This document shows, one piece after another, positions 1-9,155 of a stretch of DNA of 64,000 nucleotides; the stretch's first letter is position 1, and the number at the start of each line of letters is the position of its first letter. Both the position numbers and the translations under genes were made by a program. Source of the DNA: Algisphaera sp039180025 (lineage in GTDB: Bacteria > Planctomycetota > Phycisphaerae > Phycisphaerales > Phycisphaeraceae); assembly GCA_039180025.1 (NCBI GenBank), contig JBCDDZ010000004.1:48243-112242 (forward strand), read 5' to 3'. The notes under the pieces are model-generated. The model was not told where the DNA came from, did not search any database, and was given only the letters and a program-made list of their open reading frames with translations.

Positions 1-2
1 AT

Positions 3-1760
3 CTTCTAAAGTCCGGCAGCGAAGCGATCCGTGCCGTGGACGACGACGCGGTGGTCATGACCGGCGGCTTCGTCGGGCCCGACCACCCGGTGGCCGACCC
101 GCGGTTTCTCACGGCGACCATGGAGCAGGCCCGCTCGTCGTTCGACTGGTTCGCGTATCACCGACACGGCACGTTCTCGATGCTTCGGCTCGACATCGAG
201 CACCTGTTGACGCCCCTGATCGACGCGTCGCTGGACGAGATGCCGCCGCTGTATTTCTCAGAGACCTCGATGGGGCGGGAGCCCGACCGCGAGTATGAGA
301 TGGCGATTGAACTGCCCAAGCGGGTGGCGTACCTCTGGTCGATCGGTGCGAAGGGTTGGACGGGTTTTACGACCCACCAGAAGTACTCTTCCACCAGCGG
401 CTTTTTGTACGCGATGTTCAACCCGGACTTCACGCCGCGTCCGGTCTGGGTCGGGTACAACGAGATGGCACGGCAGATGCGGGGTCGACGCTTCGTGCGG
501 ACGCTTGATCTGGGTGAAGGCCGGTTCGGGTATGCGTTCCGGGGCAAGGGCGACTTCCGTGGCACGGACGACCGGAGCTGGTTGTGGGTCGCTTGGACGG
601 AAGACACGGCCACGGCCGAGCAGGCGGTGCCGATCCGGGTCGGAGCGGATGCCCGAGTCGAGCGGGTTGATCTGATGGGCAACCGCACGCCGATCGAAAC
701 ACGGGAGGGGATCGCAGTGATGCCCGTCTCACGGGAGCCGGCGTACTTCGTGGCCGAGGGTGTCGAGGGCGAGCCGGCGTTGTTGCCCGTTTTCCTGGAA
801 GCCGAGGGGCTCGGGCTGACGCTAGTGGCCGGGGGTCCATCGGCCGGCCTGCCCCTGAAGATCCGCAACCCGCTGACGGAACCGTTAACCGTGTCGCTGA
901 CCGCGACCCAGGGCAGCGCCGAAAACGAGACCGGAAGCCCGACGGAACCGAGGGAGCGGGGGTTGCCGTTGGTCGAGCCGTCTTCGGTGACCGTGCCGGC
1001 CGGTGGCGAACGAACAGTGATACTCCGCGCTGCGTTGCCAGCGGGGGTCGTCACGGCCGAGCCGATCCGGGTGTCCGCCGTGAGCGGGGTGCTGGATGGC
1101 ACGGTGGTGGTGCCGATCGCGGCGGCTCGGCTCAGCCCCGGCGGCTCGTTCGAGGAGATGGCCCGGCGCTCGCCTGATTACGTGCTGAACCGATCGGATC
1201 AAGTCGTGAACAACCAAGACATCGACCCGGGCTCGGCTCACCTGACCTGGCAAGGGCCCGAAGACGTGAGCGTCAAAGCCTGGGTGGGCCTCGAAGACGA
1301 GTCGCTGCTGCTACGGTTCGACGTGCGGGACGACGTGCACCGCCAGCCGTACGTCGGCCGGGCGCTCTGGCAAGGCGACGCGGTGCAGGTGGGACTTGGG
1401 TTGCCCGGCCGGGCGGGCCATCTGGAGTTCGGCGTCTCCCTCACGGACACCGGCGAACCCGACAAGCACGTCTGGGTCGTTCCGCCGGGCGGGTCCGCGG
1501 GCGAGATCTTGGAACAGATCTCGTTCGAAGCCGAGCCGGACGGATCGGATACGACGACCTACCGCGTGCGGGTGCCGCTCTCGGCGTTCGGCGCGTCCCG
1601 CGATGCTCTGGGCCGGGGCGTCCTGCTGAGTTTCGTCGCTCAGGACCTCGACGAAGCGACGCCGGACACGATCCGAGAGGGCTTCATCGAATTGAGCGAA
1701 GGGATCACCGGCGTCAAGAATCCGCGTCTGTTTCCGTTAATCCTGTTCGCCGAACAATGA
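3..1760 (+). CDS. Clan GH-A glycoside hydrolase with C-terminal CBM9-like domain (5' end cut by the window)
   Basis: The frame is open from the first bases, and its residues before the first possible start (GTG at 36) still match the paralogue at 11.9 kb (LLKSGSEAIR here, LLRASSRAIR there). The gene therefore begins outside the window and a 585-residue C-terminal part is visible. The motif YFSETSMG (Glu codon at 261) is the likely catalytic nucleophile; the acid/base Glu would lie upstream. After the barrel come beta-rich domains and, from about residue 394, a CBM9/DOMON-like domain (SDQVVNNQD, DDVHRQPY, LWQGDAVQVG). The substrate is probably plant or algal polysaccharide; the exact GH family (39-like or 51-like) cannot be fixed by eye. 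Identity as a hydrolase is fairly sure, specificity is not. Confidence 0.8.
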   Translation, partial: LLKSGSEAIRAVDDDAVVMTGGFVGPDHPVADPRFLTATMEQARSSFDWFAYHRHGTFSMLRLDIEHLLTPLIDASLDEMPPLYFSETSMGREPDREYEMAIELPKRVAYLWSIGAKGWTGFTTHQKYSSTSGFLYAMFNPDFTPRPVWVGYNEMARQMRGRRFVRTLDLGEGRFGYAFRGKGDFRGTDDRSWLWVAWTEDTATAEQAVPIRVGADARVERVDLMGNRTPIETREGIAVMPVSREPAYFVAEGVEGEPALLPVFLEAEGLGLTLVAGGPSAGLPLKIRNPLTEPLTVSLTATQGSAENETGSPTEPRERGLPLVEPSSVTVPAGGERTVILRAALPAGVVTAEPIRVSAVSGVLDGTVVVPIAAARLSPGGSFEEMARRSPDYVLNRSDQVVNNQDIDPGSAHLTWQGPEDVSVKAWVGLEDESLLLRFDVRDDVHRQPYVGRALWQGDAVQVGLGLPGRAGHLEFGVSLTDTGEPDKHVWVVPPGGSAGEILEQISFEAEPDGSDTTTYRVRVPLSAFGASRDALGRGVLLSFVAQDLDEATPDTIREGFIELSEGITGVKNPRLFPLILFAEQ

Positions 1761-1876
1761 ACCCGCGGTCCGACCCGCCCGGACCGTCGAGACGACGGCC
1801 GCGGAACGGAGGCGTGGTCGGCTTCGCGGCGGGGCACCCGATGATGAGTTGGTAATCGGGAAAAAAAGCAGCCCGT

Positions 1877-2668
1877 CTAAGCCTGTCGCGTCGAACGGTA
1901 GCGTGCGGGGGAGGTTCCCACGATCTGCGTGAACTGCCGGGTGAAGTAGTGCACGTCCTGGTAGTGCAGCCGCTCGGCCACGACTTTGATCGGGGTATCG
2001 GATTCGCCGAGCAGCCGACGGGCTTCGCCGATTTTGGACTCCAGACGCATGCGGTGCAGCGTCATGCCGGTGAGGTCGCGGAACCGACGGCGTAGCGTCG
2101 GGAGCGACATCGCGAGTTCCGCGGCGAGGATTTCGTAATCCGGATCGGCGGTTTCAAGGTCTTGCAGCCGGGCGTTGACCGCGGCCAACCACGGTGGCGG
2201 GGCTTGATTCTGCGGGTCGTCGAGATCGGCCACGTCGAGCAGGATTTGCTCGAGGAGGTTGGCGGTGCGGCGGGGCGGGGCGTGACGGACGCCGCGGGTG
2301 GCGGCCAGCAGCCGGTCCCATACGTCGGCTAATGCGCGGGCCATCGCCGGGTCTACGACGTGCACCGGCTGCTTGGGGAGCAACCCTTCGGATTCCCAGG
2401 CGGCGGTCCCGACACCCGAGAACGCGATATACCGATGGTCCCACGGCCGGCCGCGCGGCCATTCGTGGAACCGGATCCACGGCCCCGGCCAAGCCAGCCA
2501 AATCCACGCCCCTTCCAGGGTTTGCTCCCGGCCGTCGATATCGATGTGGACCGAACCACCGGCCATGAATTGCAGCGCGTAGTAGTCGAATCGCTTATCG
2601 ACCCCGGCGACACACCGCGGGCGGTGGTTGCCGTGCAGGAAGTGGAGGCTATGCGAAGATCTGATCAT
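1877..2668 (-). CDS. AraC family transcriptional regulator
   Basis: A 263-residue regulator. The N-terminal half is a cupin-like AraC sensor (YYALQFMAGGSVHIDIDG, with WPGPWIRFHEWP), the type that binds sugars or uronic acids. The C-terminal hundred residues are the AraC double helix-turn-helix: LAAELAMSLPTLRRRFRDL is the first unit and VAERLHYQDVHYFTRQF with a following GTSPARYR is the second. The frame is open upstream to a TTG at 2725, but the ATG at 2668 is preferred because the extra residues match nothing in the family. It is divergent from the PhyH dioxygenase, with under 90 bases between them, so it probably controls that gene and the following sulfatase segment. Its inducer is unknown. 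Confidence 0.9.
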   Translation of the reverse strand: MIRSSHSLHFLHGNHRPRCVAGVDKRFDYYALQFMAGGSVHIDIDGREQTLEGAWIWLAWPGPWIRFHEWPRGRPWDHRYIAFSGVGTAAWESEGLLPKQPVHVVDPAMARALADVWDRLLAATRGVRHAPPRRTANLLEQILLDVADLDDPQNQAPPPWLAAVNARLQDLETADPDYEILAAELAMSLPTLRRRFRDLTGMTLHRMRLESKIGEARRLLGESDTPIKVVAERLHYQDVHYFTRQFTQIVGTSPARYRSTRQA

Positions 2669-2754
2669 ATTGTACAAAAAACTGACGGGATGTTCCAAAG
2701 ACAGAAGCCGGTGCCCGCTCCACAATTACACTTTTCACTTACAGGATCAAGCCT

Positions 2755-3555
2755 ATGCCCGCCACGATCGAATCGAGCCACAACATTATCAATCCGCTCA
2801 AGCTAACCGATTCCGAAATCAAATTCTACCAAGACGAGGGGTATCTGTACCTTGGCGGACTGGTCCGGGACGAGGCTTTGGCCCAGCTTCGGCAAGACGT
2901 CATGGAAGTGATGGAGAAGCATCTGGGGCTGAGCGCGTCGGACCTGGGGCAGGCGACCTCGTCGGCCGACAAGCTTCGGCAGTCCAGCCAGTACCTCAAA
3001 GATTCGGCGTTAAACGAACTGATCAACGGCGAAGCCATCAAATCTGTCGCCGCCCAATTAATCGGCGGCGACGCCCACGTCTACCTGCCCTTTACCGCCG
3101 TGAAGTCCGGTGGCGGGGGCGGTCAGTTTCACTTCCATCAGGACAACAACTACACCCGGGTTGAGCCGGCGATGGGAGCGATCAATATCTGGGTGGCCTT
3201 AGTCGACATGTCGCCCGAGAACGGCTGCCTGCAGATCGTTCCTCGCAGCCATCGCGACGGGCTGCTGGAGTCCCGGAAAAGCGACGACGGCGATTTCCAC
3301 CGTCAGCTTGAAGTCGATCCGATGACTTGTTTACCGATTCGGATGCGAGCCGGGGACGCCGTTGCGTTCACACGTATCACCGTACACGGGTCGGGGCCCA
3401 ACAATACGGACCAGCCGCGTGTCGCTTACGCATTGCAGTATCACCGCAGCGATGTGCGTCGGCATAACAACGAGGACGGCACGACACCGCTGCTGACCGA
3501 AGACCCACATTTCGCGGTAGCGCCTCTCAGTGCGTTTGAGCCCGCCGAAGCCTAA
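2755..3555 (+). CDS. Phytanoyl-CoA dioxygenase (PhyH) family oxygenase
   Basis: A 266-residue Fe(II)/2-oxoglutarate-dependent oxygenase. The metal triad is visible as H128-x-D130 in FHFHQDNN and distal H211 in ITVHGSGPNN; R222 of QPRVAYALQY is placed to bind the 2-oxoglutarate carboxylate. The segment NIWVALVDMSPENGCLQIV is the usual PhyH core (few alternatives, a pact with SH at PRSHRDG). Planctomycete PhyH proteins act on many substrates, so hydroxylation of a small molecule or sugar derivative is all that can be said. It starts a co-directional group with the propeller protein 6 bases downstream, and it is divergent from an AraC regulator. Confidence 0.9.
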   Translation: MPATIESSHNIINPLKLTDSEIKFYQDEGYLYLGGLVRDEALAQLRQDVMEVMEKHLGLSASDLGQATSSADKLRQSSQYLKDSALNELINGEAIKSVAAQLIGGDAHVYLPFTAVKSGGGGGQFHFHQDNNYTRVEPAMGAINIWVALVDMSPENGCLQIVPRSHRDGLLESRKSDDGDFHRQLEVDPMTCLPIRMRAGDAVAFTRITVHGSGPNNTDQPRVAYALQYHRSDVRRHNNEDGTTPLLTEDPHFAVAPLSAFEPAEA

Positions 3556-3561
3556 ACCGTT

Positions 3562-4539
3562 ATGACGAACCCATTACCACTCGAAAAGAATCAACATGAA
3601 CCCTTGCGCCATCTATTCGCCCCGGATCGACCACGCCACTGGGACCAAGACTGGCTCCAGACCCCCGACGACATCCGGTTCGGCTACACCCACGCCATCG
3701 ACACCGACGACCGAGGCAACGTGTACCTCCTGCACACGGTGCACGAAACGAGCCGGTGTCGGGACGCCGTCTGCGTGTACGACGCGTCCGGCAAATTCCT
3801 GCGGTCGTGGGGCGAAACATTCGCCGGCTCCGGCCACGGGCTGCACCTCCACCCGCGGGGCCGACCCGACTGCGTCTTCATCACCGACCTGAAGCGCGGC
3901 TTGTACAAGACCACGCTGGACGGCGAGGTTCTTTGGCACGTGCCCAAACCGGCGTTTTACGACGACCGGCCGCACCTGAGCTACGAGCCGACCAACGTCG
4001 CGGTCACGCCCGACGGGCAGGTGTTCCTGACCGACGGGTACGGGTCGTACCTCGTCCACCATTTCGATCCGGACGGCCGGCTGGTCAACGTGTTCGGCGG
4101 GCCGGGCCTGGGCGACCATCACCTCGCGCACCCGCACGGGATCCTGTACACCGAACGCCGGGGCGAGCCCGAACTGCTGGTGGCCGAAAACGTTGCGACC
4201 CGACTCAACTACCTCTCACTCTCCGGCGAACACCGCGGGTTCATCGACGTGCCCACGCGTCGGCCCCGGCACTTCGCCGAAGTCGGCCCCTGGCTGGTCG
4301 TGCCCGATTTCTACGGCCGCGTCACCTTGATCGACGGTCAGGATCGGCGAGTCGCGCACCTGGGGGACACTTGGCAAAGCCACGAGCACGCGCGAACGCT
4401 GGAAGCCGATCCGCCGGACCAAGGCTTCATCCACCCCCACGACGCGGCGGTCACCTCCGATGGAGCGCTGCTGGTCTGCGAGTTCGTGCCGACCGGCCGA
4501 GTGAACCGGATCACGCCCGCGGCTAGCGAAGATCGGTGA
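3562..4539 (+). CDS. NHL/six-bladed beta-propeller protein
   Basis: A 325-residue protein built of propeller blades of the NHL/peptidylglycine-lyase type: repeated units such as HAIDTDDRGNVYLLHTVH, NVAVTPDGQVFLTDGYGSY, LAHPHGILY and HPHDAAVTSDGALLVCEF. No signal peptide or membrane segment is visible, so it is probably cytoplasmic. Proteins of this fold include lyases and binding proteins, and no catalytic residue can be named. It starts 6 bases after the PhyH gene and is very likely co-transcribed with it, suggesting the two handle the same metabolite. Confidence 0.85.
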   Translation: MTNPLPLEKNQHEPLRHLFAPDRPRHWDQDWLQTPDDIRFGYTHAIDTDDRGNVYLLHTVHETSRCRDAVCVYDASGKFLRSWGETFAGSGHGLHLHPRGRPDCVFITDLKRGLYKTTLDGEVLWHVPKPAFYDDRPHLSYEPTNVAVTPDGQVFLTDGYGSYLVHHFDPDGRLVNVFGGPGLGDHHLAHPHGILYTERRGEPELLVAENVATRLNYLSLSGEHRGFIDVPTRRPRHFAEVGPWLVVPDFYGRVTLIDGQDRRVAHLGDTWQSHEHARTLEADPPDQGFIHPHDAAVTSDGALLVCEFVPTGRVNRITPAASEDR

Positions 4540-4733
4540 GTTCGACTCTGTCGGACGCCCGACCCATGCGCGTTTCAGCCTCGATCCGACACGGACCCGT
4601 CAACCTTGACGCTTCCGACCGAATCGCGCAGCATCTCCCAACATCAGCCCCGCTTCCGACGACGCGACCCGTGACCCCACGGGGCCAAGCGGTTCGGCAC
4701 GATCCCGCCTGCCCCCACCCCTCCGCCGCCCCC

Positions 4734-5087
4734 ATGATCGACTTCACGAAACTCATCGAGATGACGGGCCCCGAGGCCTGGATGAGCAATGTCCTATCGC
4801 ACCGTAAAAAACGCCGCAAAGGACAGCCGGTCGTTCCGTACGCACTCATGAACTCGTTATTCGATCTGGCCTGCCGCGGCGACCGCCAGGACTTCGCCGC
4901 CGGGGCCAAGCTAATCTTTCACTCCGAAATGCCCGTCCCCGAGCGTGACGACGCCCGTCGCTTGTCGCTTCGTGATCCCGCGGGCCTGCCCCGTGAGCAC
5001 CCGCTAAAGATCCGATCGGTCAGGCGGTCCTGGGCGACCGAAAATCTGATGACCCTCGGCCCGCAAGCACCCATGCAAAAGCGCTGA
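4734..5087 (+). CDS. Small hypothetical protein
   Basis: Not recognised. The reading frame has the high G+C third-position preference of its neighbours from this ATG onward (mostly C or G), which is the main argument that it is coding. It gives 117 residues, basic (SHRKKRRKGQ), with no signal peptide or membrane segment. The same frame is open upstream to a GTG at 4536 that overlaps the propeller stop codon as GTGA, but the extra 66 residues are low-complexity and unconvincing. It lies between the propeller protein and the sulfatase. Confidence 0.4.
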   Translation: MIDFTKLIEMTGPEAWMSNVLSHRKKRRKGQPVVPYALMNSLFDLACRGDRQDFAAGAKLIFHSEMPVPERDDARRLSLRDPAGLPREHPLKIRSVRRSWATENLMTLGPQAPMQKR

Positions 5088-5135
5088 CGTCGCACACGCC
5101 TATTCGCCCAATCCTATCTACAAAAAGAAAGAAAC

Positions 5136-6554
5136 ATGCCGCGCCACCCCCACCTCCTCAAAATCTGCGCCGACCAACTCTCCCCCCACGTCCTGGGCTT
5201 CGCCGGCGATCCCCACGTCCGCACGCCGAACCTCGACCGCCTCGCCGCCGCGGGCACGCGGTTCGACAACCACTACGCCGCCTGCCCGATCTGCATGCCC
5301 GGCCGCATGAGCATGATCACCGGCCGGATGCCCTCCCGTCTCAATACCCCGTACTTTGAGAGCGTCCTCGACCCCAACACGCCGACTTACATGCGGCACT
5401 TCACCGACCGCGGCTACCAGACCACCTGCGTCGGCAAGATGCACTTCCACGGCCAGGACCAGATGTACGGCTGGATGTTCCGCCCCTACGGCGACCTCCA
5501 GATGCTCAACCACGGCTATTCCGCAAACTACGACATGACCAAAGACGTCACCGGCGGCCACCCGCACCGCCCCATTCAACGCGGCGCCGCCGGCGGCTAC
5601 AACGCCTGGATGCTCGAACACGCCGGCCCCGGCGACACCGGCAACATCCGCTGGGACGACTCGGTCACCCGCGAAGCTGTCGAAAACCTCACCGACTACT
5701 TCACCCCCTCGTTCATCGACGAGGTCTACCAGGGCGACCGCCCCCTGCTCTTCGAGGTCAGCTTCAAGACCCCGCACTGCCCGTTTGTCTGCCCGCCCGA
5801 CCTGTTCGAGTACTACATGGATATCCTGCCCGGGCCGACCTTCCCCGAGCCCGCCGTCCCGCCGGACCAACTGCCCGCCTTCCTGCGGAACAAGATCACC
5901 AACGATGTCCCTCCGAACATCACCCCCGAACACATCCGCCGCGCCCGCGCCGCCTACTGGGGCCTTGTCGAGTGGATGGACGCCCGCGTCGGCGACGTCC
6001 TGAACGGCCTCGACCAACTCGGCGTCCGTGACGAATTCCTCGTCCAGTTCACCGCCGACCACGGCGAGATGATCGGCGAACACGGCATGTGGCAGAAACA
6101 CGTCTTCTACGAGCAGAGCGTGCGGGTGCCTATGCTCCTCGCGGGGCCCGGCGTCCCCGCCGACCGTATCGTCACCGAAAACACCTCGCACCTGGACCTC
6201 TACCCCACGCTCTGCGACCTGGCCGAACTCGACGTGCCCACGCTCGGCGACGAGCCGTGGGCCGGCCGATCGATCCGGCCCCTCCTCGAAGCCGACGGCG
6301 ACGGCTCCCGCGTGGCCCTCTCCGAATTCCGCGCCCCGGAGGGCAACGACCGCGCCGAAGGCCTCCCCGGCGGCGTCTGGATCGTCATGGCCAAACGCGG
6401 CGACCTCAAAGTCATCGACTACGGCAACGGCGACCGCCAAGTCTTCGACCTACAAACCGATCCCCACGAGCGCCACACCTTGCCGCTCGGACAAATCGAC
6501 ACCGCCGATCTCGATCAGGTTATCGCTGACTACCGCGTCTCCGTCTCTCCCTAG
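5136..6554 (+). CDS. Sulfatase (type I, formylglycine-dependent)
   Basis: A 472-residue alkaline-phosphatase-fold sulfatase. Cys53 in CMPGR fits the C-x-P-x-R signature whose Cys is oxidised to formylglycine; GRMSMITGRMPSR follows as in the family. Other landmarks are the metal-binding start (CADQLSPHVLGFAGD, close to the usual DQ), TADHGEMIGEHGMWQKH with the DH pair and the conserved His and Lys, and TPNLDRLAAAGTRFDNHY. There is no obvious signal peptide, so it may act inside the cell on imported sulfated sugars, or the anaerobic/aerobic maturation occurs in the cytoplasm. The maturing formylglycine-generating enzyme is encoded at 53-54 kb. Substrate: probably a sulfated sugar or polysaccharide fragment. 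Confidence 0.93.
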   Translation: MPRHPHLLKICADQLSPHVLGFAGDPHVRTPNLDRLAAAGTRFDNHYAACPICMPGRMSMITGRMPSRLNTPYFESVLDPNTPTYMRHFTDRGYQTTCVGKMHFHGQDQMYGWMFRPYGDLQMLNHGYSANYDMTKDVTGGHPHRPIQRGAAGGYNAWMLEHAGPGDTGNIRWDDSVTREAVENLTDYFTPSFIDEVYQGDRPLLFEVSFKTPHCPFVCPPDLFEYYMDILPGPTFPEPAVPPDQLPAFLRNKITNDVPPNITPEHIRRARAAYWGLVEWMDARVGDVLNGLDQLGVRDEFLVQFTADHGEMIGEHGMWQKHVFYEQSVRVPMLLAGPGVPADRIVTENTSHLDLYPTLCDLAELDVPTLGDEPWAGRSIRPLLEADGDGSRVALSEFRAPEGNDRAEGLPGGVWIVMAKRGDLKVIDYGNGDRQVFDLQTDPHERHTLPLGQIDTADLDQVIADYRVSVSP

Positions 6555-6936
6555 CCCCAGGGCGTAACCGGCAAACCAACCGCAACAAATAGCGTCCGCC
6601 TTAATCGCTCGATACTCCTCAAGTTCCCCAATAAACCCCGACGCCGCCTTAGCCTTCCGGGATCGGCCCGGAGAGCCTGCTTCGGTAAGGGATAGATTAT
6701 CCGCGCGCTGAGGTACCGGACAACACACCGATGTCATCGTGCCGCCCAGGATTAAAAGCCCGCTCACGACCCGACAAAAATCCAAATAACGCCCGACGGA
6801 GAACGTTTCTCGGTCGCGCGAAGGCGAATTTAGACGCCCATCAACTCAAAACCGAAATTGCGACAAGTTGAAGCGGCAATTAAACGATCATAGACATTTT
6901 TGAGGTCTTGAAGCCACAAATCGATCCGAAATGGCG
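6555..6936. other. Intergenic stretch without a supported gene
   Basis: Follows the sulfatase and drops from GC-rich to AT-rich sequence. A minus-strand frame running into the sulfatase tail has no recognisable protein features. No transfer RNA or clear terminator was seen. Confidence 0.5.
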
Positions 6937-6964
6937 TTGACTTGTGTCTGGTTGGAGATATTAT
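6937..6964 (+). promoter_or_regulatory. Candidate sigma-70 promoter of the first PEP-CTERM gene
   Basis: TTGACT (-35) and TATTAT (-10) are separated by 16 bases, each one mismatch from consensus, in an AT-rich stretch. Transcription would start near 6971, leaving a leader of about 110 bases before the ribosome-binding site GGAGG at 7074-7078. This also argues that the upstream in-frame ATG at 6931 is not the start. Confidence 0.5.
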
Positions 6965-7083
6965 TCTTTTGCATCAAAATTTTTCAGTATGCAATAAATC
7001 TAATTTTTAGTTTTGATTTCGTCTACTGGCAAAATTATTTCCCTTCTCAAGCATTGTGTCTTATTTCTAACCTGGAGGATTAC

Positions 7084-7941
7084 ATGAAATTCAGTCAAAA
7101 AATACTGTTGGCATCGTTGGGATCCGCATCGCTCGCTTTCGGAAACATCGCTTCCGGCGAAGTTTTACTGACGAATCTGGACTTCGGACCCGCCGCCAAT
7201 ACCGCCGCGGTGGGGATCGCAGCTTTTACCGGTAGCTCCGCCACCGCCACCGATGTCTGGAATAACCGTGACAGTTTCGATGGTGGCGGCGCTAATGCAC
7301 CTTCAACGCAAGCATTGCTCGGACCAGACGGAACCGCCTCGGGCGTCTCGTACTTCAGTGCTTCGGGCCAATTGGGTGGTGGCGCTGGGGTTGGTCTTGG
7401 CGGAGCAGGCTTTGACGGCGCGTTCAGCAATGGCAGCGGGCCGTTTACGAATCCCGCCCTCGACTACGTTTTCGCCAACAACGTTGCAGCGACCGGGACG
7501 ACCATCGACGGCAATGCGGCCGATGTCGCGTTTGATTTTACATTGTTTGATGCTTCAGGGACCACGCTGGACGACGAGAAGCTTTACGACATCTACATCT
7601 TTGGCGGCGGTGATGCCGCCGGCCAAGGCGGCAGCTTTATGCTCGAGCAGGCCGGCGGTACCTTCTTGGTCGAGTCTTACACCGGCTCCCCCGTCAACAC
7701 CAATCCGACGACTTTTACGGAGGGCGGCGCGAACAGCAACCTGGTTGTCTTTGAAGATGTTTCGCCCACTTTCTTCTCCGCCACGGGGCTCGAATTCAAC
7801 TTTAGCGGTTTCGCTCCTCTGGGTTCGGGCGATGTGTTGACGATCAACGGTATCCAGCTTGTTGAAGTTCCCGAGCCGTCCTCGATCGCTTTGATCGGCC
7901 TCGGCGGCCTCGCCTGCCTCCGGCGGCGTCGCGGCGCTTGA
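7084..7941 (+). CDS. Secreted PEP-CTERM sorting-signal protein
   Basis: A 285-residue exported protein. It has an N-terminal signal (MKFSQKILLASLGSASLAFG ending near SGE) and a full PEP-CTERM anchor: VPEPSSIALIGLGG, a hydrophobic stretch, then RRRRGA. Between them is a Gly/Ala/Asp/Asn-rich domain of beta character (NLDFGPAANTAAVG, LYDIYIFGGGDAAGQGG) similar to the next gene. Such proteins are carried to the outer surface and processed by exosortase-type enzymes. The start is set by GGAGG five bases upstream and the promoter further up. It is the first of a tandem paralogous pair; the core function is unknown, perhaps surface or polysaccharide binding. Confidence 0.88.
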   Translation: MKFSQKILLASLGSASLAFGNIASGEVLLTNLDFGPAANTAAVGIAAFTGSSATATDVWNNRDSFDGGGANAPSTQALLGPDGTASGVSYFSASGQLGGGAGVGLGGAGFDGAFSNGSGPFTNPALDYVFANNVAATGTTIDGNAADVAFDFTLFDASGTTLDDEKLYDIYIFGGGDAAGQGGSFMLEQAGGTFLVESYTGSPVNTNPTTFTEGGANSNLVVFEDVSPTFFSATGLEFNFSGFAPLGSGDVLTINGIQLVEVPEPSSIALIGLGGLACLRRRRGA

Positions 7942-7985
7942 ACGTCTGATCTCCGCGTCGATGTCGAGCCACCCAGCCGATTACG

Positions 7986-8034
7986 AAACTCCCCTTTGGT
8001 CCGCTCCATATGGGTGCGGCCCGAAGGGGGTTTT
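7986..8034 (+). terminator. Rho-independent-like terminator after the first PEP-CTERM gene
   Basis: Imperfect stem: AAACTCCCCTTTGGTCCGC pairs with GCGGCCCGAAGGGGGTTT around a loop of about ten bases, followed by TTTT. Confidence 0.6.
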
Positions 8035-8125
8035 AATTCACGCCTCTAATGTTCGGCCGAGTCACTTCACGCCACGGCCCACCGTATTATTGTTTTGATT
8101 GATGCTTCATTTTCTAGGGAAACAC

Positions 8126-8923
8126 ATGAAATCGAGTCAAAGGTTTTGGTTGGCTTTTCTGGGTTCGACCTCGCTCGCCCTGGGCACCGCCGCATCCGGC
8201 GAACAACTGATCGCGAACCTGGACTTCGGGCCAAGCGACCAAGTGGCGGTTGGACTCGCCGCTTTCGCCAGCGGCACCGCAACGGACGTCTGGAACAACC
8301 GGACGACACTGACCGGTCTCGGTAGCAATCCCGCAGCGCCCAATACCCAGGCTCTTGTGGGACCCGACGGTAGTGCGTCGGGGATCAGTTACTTCGCCGG
8401 CAGCGGCCCGGATGCGGTGAACTCACCTAAAAACGGCGGCGGCAACACCGGGGCTTTCAACGTAACCAACACGGGTCCATTCACCAATCCTTCCATGGAC
8501 TACGCCTATTCGTCAAACAACCCGGCGAACACCGGAAAGACGATCAATGGCGTGACGGTGGATATCGCCTACCGATTTACCCTGTTCGATGCAGCCGGAA
8601 CAAAACTGGACAACAAAAAACTCTACGACATCTACATCTTCGGGGGTGGCGACAAACCCGGCCAAGGTGCCAGTTTCGTGCTCCGGCAAGATGGTACCGA
8701 CGGCCCCGTTTTTCTGACAAAATCGTATGCCGGTACTCCGGTGAACGGTAATCCAACCACGTATGAAGAAGGTGGCAACCTGGTTATTTTTGAGAACGTT
8801 TCACCCACGACGATTGGTGCCAAAGGTCGTGAATTTGAACTCAGTGGCTTCTCCCCGCTCGGCGCGAATGGCACGATTACCGTTGGCGGTATTCAAATCG
8901 TTGAGGTTCCCGAGCCGTCCTAG
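8126..8923 (+). CDS. Paralogous PEP-CTERM-type protein whose anchor is cut off by a stop codon
   Basis: A 265-residue paralogue of the previous gene with the same signal peptide style (MKSSQRFWLAFLGSTSLALG) and the same core landmarks (NLDFGPSDQVAVG, KLYDIYIFGGGDKPGQG, NPTTYEEGGNLVIFENVSPT). It ends at VEVPEPS with TAG at 8921, exactly where the neighbour continues with the hydrophobic anchor. Downstream DNA still resembles the neighbour's anchor coding (CTCGGCGGCCTCGCC) but is shifted in frame, so the anchor appears to have been lost by mutation. The product would be secreted free rather than anchored, or may be non-functional. ATG at 8126 is preferred over the upstream GTG because it begins the signal peptide. 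Confidence 0.82.
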   Translation: MKSSQRFWLAFLGSTSLALGTAASGEQLIANLDFGPSDQVAVGLAAFASGTATDVWNNRTTLTGLGSNPAAPNTQALVGPDGSASGISYFAGSGPDAVNSPKNGGGNTGAFNVTNTGPFTNPSMDYAYSSNNPANTGKTINGVTVDIAYRFTLFDAAGTKLDNKKLYDIYIFGGGDKPGQGASFVLRQDGTDGPVFLTKSYAGTPVNGNPTTYEEGGNLVIFENVSPTTIGAKGREFELSGFSPLGANGTITVGGIQIVEVPEPS

Positions 8924-9050
8924 ATGACTTTTGCAGAGGCTCGGCGGCCTCGCCGATACGGTGCGTGTGCGTGTCGCGTCAACAGCCCGCCGCCTTATGC
9001 ATTCCGGAGATCAACCTGCGCACAACGAAACAAATTTTATAACTTCAGCT

Positions 9051-9094
9051 ATCCTTTGCTTGCCTCCTTGCGGTCGGGCGAAGGATGGTTTTTT
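9051..9094 (+). terminator. Terminator after the second PEP-CTERM-type gene
   Basis: ATCCTTTGCTTG pairs with CGGGCGAAGGAT (12 positions with G-T pairs) around a 12-base loop, followed by GG and six T. Confidence 0.6.
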
Positions 9095-9155
9095 GTTGTG
9101 ATCGTCACGCGGTTAACGTTGTATTCATCCACGCGGATCCGCCCTGCCCCAAAGC

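Noticed and set aside
5118..6440. 440-codon minus-strand frame opposite the sulfatase
   Set aside because: Valine/alanine/glycine-rich shadow of the high-GC3 sulfatase gene; the sulfatase has full motifs.
6450..6785. Minus-strand 111-codon frame overlapping the sulfatase end
   Set aside because: No family resemblance, overlaps the confident sulfatase gene, and its third-position pattern fits the opposite strand.
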